From JAHWKV01 sp040905365 (lineage in GTDB: Bacteria; Actinomycetota; CADDZG01; JAHWKV01), in NCBI GenBank assembly GCA_040905365.1, contig JBBDRQ010000022.1:1-10387 (forward strand): a stretch of 10,387 nucleotides of DNA. The letters are read 5' to 3'. Positions 8,062-10,387 of the stretch are shown in pieces. The number at the start of each line of letters is the position of its first letter. Within the stretch, counting starts at the first letter, position 1. The position numbers and the translations under genes were made by a program. The notes below the pieces were generated by a model, which saw only the letters and a list, made by a program, of their open reading frames with translations, was not told the DNA's origin and made no database searches.

Positions 8062-8088
8062 GGCGGCAAGCCCGCGGGCCGGTCGGCA

Positions 8089-9006
8089 TCAGTGCTTCGA
8101 ACCTTCTTCGGGCAGCAGCAACAGGGCGCCGGAGCGGCCGGCGCCTTCCGCAAGCGGCTCCGACCGCGTTATGTGCTGCTCGGCGAGGGGGTGGCGACGG
8201 GTCGGGCGCAGCTCCAAACAGCGATAGCCGTGCTGTTGCGCCCATCGAAGCGGAGCGTCCGGCGCTATGCCGCGGGAGCTTAGCCAGGCCGGGCTGAATT
8301 CGCCCAGGATGGCGGGCCGGTGGTCGCCGACCAGCCGCTCGGCACCCCGCAGCACATCCAGCTCCAGGCCCTCGACGTCGAGCTTTATGGCGGTGCAAGG
8401 CCGCGTCCACCGCACGGTTAGCTCGTCCAGTCGATGTACCTGCGACACCACGCGGTCGTGGGTGCGGCCGGCCCGGTCGTGCACCTGCAGGTCTGCAGCC
8501 GGCGAGGTGGGCTCCGCCCAGGCGTTGCCAAACCCTCCGGCTTCCACATGGAATACGGCCTCCCGGTCGGAGCTTTCCCCCAGCGCATAGCACATTATCT
8601 GCACGTGCTCGGCAAGGCCGTTCAGATCGACGTTGGCCTGAAGGATCGAGCAGTTGTCCGCCAGCGGCTCGATGGCCACCACCTGCGCCCCGGCGTCGCG
8701 CGCCATTACCCCAAGCGGGATGGTGTAAAAACCCAGCGATGCCCCGATGTCGAGCACCATGCAGCCCGGCTTCACCAGCGGCGCCAGCAGCTCGATCTCG
8801 TGGTCGTCGTAGCGTCCGCTGGCCAGCGCCCGCCAGGTTTGCCTGGAGCTAACAGGCACCCGCATCCGGTGCCCTCGACGCATGTGGACGGTGACCGGTG
8901 CCGGCGCGGCTGCCGCAGCGGAGCCGAGCCTCTGATACATCCACATGCCGGCGCGGGCCCGCCCGCGTACAGGGGGCAGGGCCCGAGCGACGCGGGCCAA
9001 AAGCAC
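8089..9006 (-). CDS. FkbM-family SAM-dependent methyltransferase
   Basis: The 305-residue protein shows the FkbM pattern. Motif I is MVLDIGASLGFYTIPLG (83-99). The acidic motif AIEPLADNCSILQANVDLNG follows (111-130), and the family hallmark IKLDVEGLELDVLRGAERL lies at 207-225. Proteins of this type are usually O-methyltransferases, and in polysaccharide clusters they are commonly assigned to sugar methylation; the acceptor here is inferred only from context. The gene starts at GTG 9006-9004, 23 bases after the GT2 stop, with a weak AGG upstream; Met21 is a possible later start because the first 20 residues are Arg-rich and poorly conserved-looking. It ends 27 bases before the tandem glycosyltransferase. 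No transmembrane segment or signal peptide is apparent, so it should act in the cytosol on the growing lipid-linked glycan or a precursor. Confidence 0.85.
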   Translation of the reverse strand: MLLARVARALPPVRGRARAGMWMYQRLGSAAAAAPAPVTVHMRRGHRMRVPVSSRQTWRALASGRYDDHEIELLAPLVKPGCMVLDIGASLGFYTIPLGVMARDAGAQVVAIEPLADNCSILQANVDLNGLAEHVQIMCYALGESSDREAVFHVEAGGFGNAWAEPTSPAADLQVHDRAGRTHDRVVSQVHRLDELTVRWTRPCTAIKLDVEGLELDVLRGAERLVGDHRPAILGEFSPAWLSSRGIAPDAPLRWAQQHGYRCLELRPTRRHPLAEQHITRSEPLAEGAGRSGALLLLPEEGSKH

Positions 9007-9029
9007 AAACGCCTGGAGTTTGTACGCAG

Positions 9030-10034
9030 CTAAACCCAGTGCCGGACTCCCGTCTTTACCGACCGATCAGGTTTGTGGGTGGACAGGATCGTCTTTATGG
9101 CGAGGAGCTTGCCGCACAGCGCGGGCACCGTACGGCGAAGCACCTCCTTTTGCAGCCACGCGATCCCCAGCGCGGCGCGCACCAGACCTGGCTCCGCTCG
9201 ATAGCCCACCATCAGGCTGTAGGCGGCGCGCCCGAAAGCCTCGGCCGGGCCCGCCAGAGCGCTGCCCAGCAGTTGGTTGTAGGCCTGGTTTAGGACCTCC
9301 CGGGCGGGCGGCTGCCACCGGTCGGCGCCCGGGCGCGGCGCCGAGCCGTGATCGACCGTGACGCCCGGATCGTAGATCAACCTCCAACCGCTCGAGCGGG
9401 CCCACTGCGACACCATGATCTCCCAATTTTGGGCCGAGGCGCCTCTCAATGCGTCCGGGCGGGGCAGCGCCAGGGCGGATCTGCGGAAAGCCATGTTCAC
9501 GCCTTTGAGCACATCTACCTCGCGGGCCGGTCCTACGCCGCGGTTGTGGTTGCCGACCAGCCTGCCGTAGAAGGTGAACCGGCCCACGGTGGCGACCCGG
9601 GGGCCTTGCTTGCCTGGGATGATGTCGCGCCCGCCGGCGCCGCCCACGCCCGGGTTGGACAGGTGGTGCAGCAGGCCGGCCAGCCAGTCCGGGCGGGGCC
9701 GGGCGTCGTCGTCGGTGAAGGCGATCACCTCCGCCTGCGATGCCGACACCCCGGCGTCCATGGCTGCCAGCACCCGCCGGTCGTTCACCACCACGGCTTG
9801 TACCAGGTCGCCGTTGTGCCGGTTTAGTACCTCGAGCGACTCGTCGTCGTCGGGGCGCACCACCACGATGATGCGCTCGGGGGCCCGGGTCTGGGTCTGC
9901 AGCGCCGCCAGACACCTGTCCAGATCAGCCGGACGGTGAAAGGTTGGCACGACCACGTCCGCGGTAAGACGCCGCTTCGAGGTCGTAAATGCGCCGGCCT
10001 GCCGGGGCCGTTCGAGTGTCTTGTCGCTGGGCAA
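9030..10034 (-). CDS. GT2-family (GT-A fold) glycosyltransferase
   Basis: From the chosen TTG the protein has 334 residues. The GT-A signatures are in order: the nucleotide-binding start ADVVVPTFHRPADLDRCL (25-42), the DxD metal site in IAFTDDDARP (104-113, Asp108-110), the acceptor-side GVNMAFRRSAL (178-188), and NWEIMVSQWARSSGWRLIYDP (202-222, read as NWEIMVSQWARSS then GWRLIYDP). GT2 enzymes are inverting and use nucleotide sugars. The frame stays open upstream to 10325, but the upstream translation has no family character. The TTG at 10034-10032 follows the strong ribosome site AAAGGAGAG (10054-10046) with a rather long 13-base gap. Initiation nearer Leu23 or Val27 cannot be excluded, because residues 1-24 look non-conserved. 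This is the first gene of the minus-strand operon. The C-terminal third has short hydrophobic helices but no obvious membrane anchor. Acceptor and donor are unknown. Confidence 0.85.
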   Translation of the reverse strand: MPSDKTLERPRQAGAFTTSKRRLTADVVVPTFHRPADLDRCLAALQTQTRAPERIIVVVRPDDDESLEVLNRHNGDLVQAVVVNDRRVLAAMDAGVSASQAEVIAFTDDDARPRPDWLAGLLHHLSNPGVGGAGGRDIIPGKQGPRVATVGRFTFYGRLVGNHNRGVGPAREVDVLKGVNMAFRRSALALPRPDALRGASAQNWEIMVSQWARSSGWRLIYDPGVTVDHGSAPRPGADRWQPPAREVLNQAYNQLLGSALAGPAEAFGRAAYSLMVGYRAEPGLVRAALGIAWLQKEVLRRTVPALCGKLLAIKTILSTHKPDRSVKTGVRHWV

Positions 10035-10112
10035 TCGAGGTCTCGCTCTCCTTTGGGCGGGCTGCACTACGATTATCACGGTAACGGCTGGCCGCTGGAC
10101 GGAGCTTGCAAA
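10035..10112. promoter_or_regulatory. Divergent intergenic region, probable promoter of the glycan operon
   Basis: Leftward and rightward genes start on either side of this 78-base stretch, so promoters for both should lie in it or just inside the genes. On the minus strand GATAAT (10077-10072) matches 5 of 6 positions of a -10 box and lies about 23 bases before a good Shine-Dalgarno. No acceptable -35 hexamer is seen 16-18 bases further up. I see no clear operator palindrome. Position supports a regulatory role; the exact elements are not established. Confidence 0.4.
10046..10054 (-). promoter_or_regulatory. Shine-Dalgarno that sets the GT2 start
   Basis: On the minus strand AAAGGAGAG is the only strong ribosome site before the GT2 family region. 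It favours TTG 10034-10032 over the much longer open frame that runs to 10325, although the 13-base spacing after GGAG is longer than usual. Confidence 0.5.
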
Positions 10113-10387
10113 GTGAGACGGGCATATATGCAGGACACGGGTGTCCTGAGGCGCCTGGACGAGCGCCTGTTTGGCGAGCGCCTGCGCGCTTACCGGGATC
10201 GGCTGAGCGCCGAGCTGGCCGGGCCGTGGGCGAGCTTCTTGGACGTAGGGTGCGGGGATCAAAGTTACGTTGCCGATGAGGTGGCCGCCCGCGTTCCCTA
10301 TACGGTCGGTGTAGACAAGCACCAAGCGGCGATCGAGCGCGCGCGGCTGACGGGGCCCTACAGCCGCTACGAGTGCCTGGATGTGCT
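10113..10387 (+). CDS. SAM-dependent methyltransferase, 3' end beyond window
   Basis: Only the first 91 residues are present. They contain motif I of the class I SAM fold, FLDVGCGDQSYVADEVA (residues 43-59), and motif II VGVDKHQAAIERA (66-78). The N-terminal helix RRLDERLFGERLRAYRDRL (13-31) fits the lead-in usual in such enzymes. GTG 10113 was chosen because GGAG at 10101-10104 lies 8 bases upstream; ATG 10128 is an in-frame alternative with a poorer site. The gene diverges from the glycan operon and may methylate another component of the same pathway, but with the substrate-binding half missing this is only context. No lesion is visible in the part shown. Confidence 0.75.
   Translation, partial: MRRAYMQDTGVLRRLDERLFGERLRAYRDRLSAELAGPWASFLDVGCGDQSYVADEVAARVPYTVGVDKHQAAIERARLTGPYSRYECLDV

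Noticed and set aside
9925..10125. Small 66-residue minus-strand open frame using the AAAGGAGAG region
   Set aside because: It lies mostly over the GT2 N-terminus, has no recognisable domain, and its composition looks like a shadow frame.
10035..10325. N-terminal extension of the GT2 frame to 10325
   Set aside because: It overlaps the divergent methyltransferase, shows no family character, and a strong ribosome site supports the TTG at 10034.
1..10387. CRISPR arrays, tRNA or rRNA genes, prophage genes, toxin-antitoxin or defence systems
   Set aside because: I saw no regularly spaced repeats, no tRNA-like cloverleaf ends, and no proteins of these kinds; the coding content is explained by glycan genes and IS relics.

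Overview
This is a high-GC bacterial window, probably from an actinomycete-like organism. The genes use GTG and TTG starts freely, G/C is strong at third positions, and the glycosyltransferases and decayed IS elements resemble families common in Actinomycetota. That assignment rests on style and recall, not on a search. The window is dominated by a cell-surface or exported glycan biosynthesis locus. I see no tRNA, rRNA or CRISPR array.

Left part (1-3035, plus strand): a decayed DDE transposase (about 38-1190) comes first, carrying a nonsense codon and a one-base insertion. An intact Wzx-like polysaccharide flippase follows (1233-2480). Then comes a truncated, multiply broken IS3-type OrfA relic (2592-2999). 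The flippase is clearly lower in GC than the genes to its right. It looks like a separately acquired gene wedged between two unrelated IS relics.

Main part (3035-10034, minus strand): six closely spaced genes read leftward as one probable operon. In transcription order they are a GT2 glycosyltransferase, a FkbM-family methyltransferase, a large protein with two complete GT4 domains fused in frame, a third GT4 enzyme (start overlapping the previous stop as GTGA), a WcaJ/EpsL-type phosphoglycosyl transferase, and a class I SAM methyltransferase. Gaps are at most 27 bases. A coherent reading is that the phosphoglycosyl transferase loads the first sugar phosphate on a polyprenyl carrier, four glycosyltransferase domains extend it, the methyltransferases decorate it, and a flippase such as the one at 1233 moves it across the membrane. 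No polymerase (Wzy), chain-length regulator or outer export gene is in the window, so the pathway is incomplete here.

Right edge (10035-10387): a short divergent intergenic region separates the operon from the start of another SAM-dependent methyltransferase on the plus strand, cut off by the window end.

I did not find a clearly novel system. The features most worth a second look are the tandem GT4-GT4 fusion, the low-GC flippase island, and the unusual hydrophobic C-terminal tail of the phosphoglycosyl transferase.
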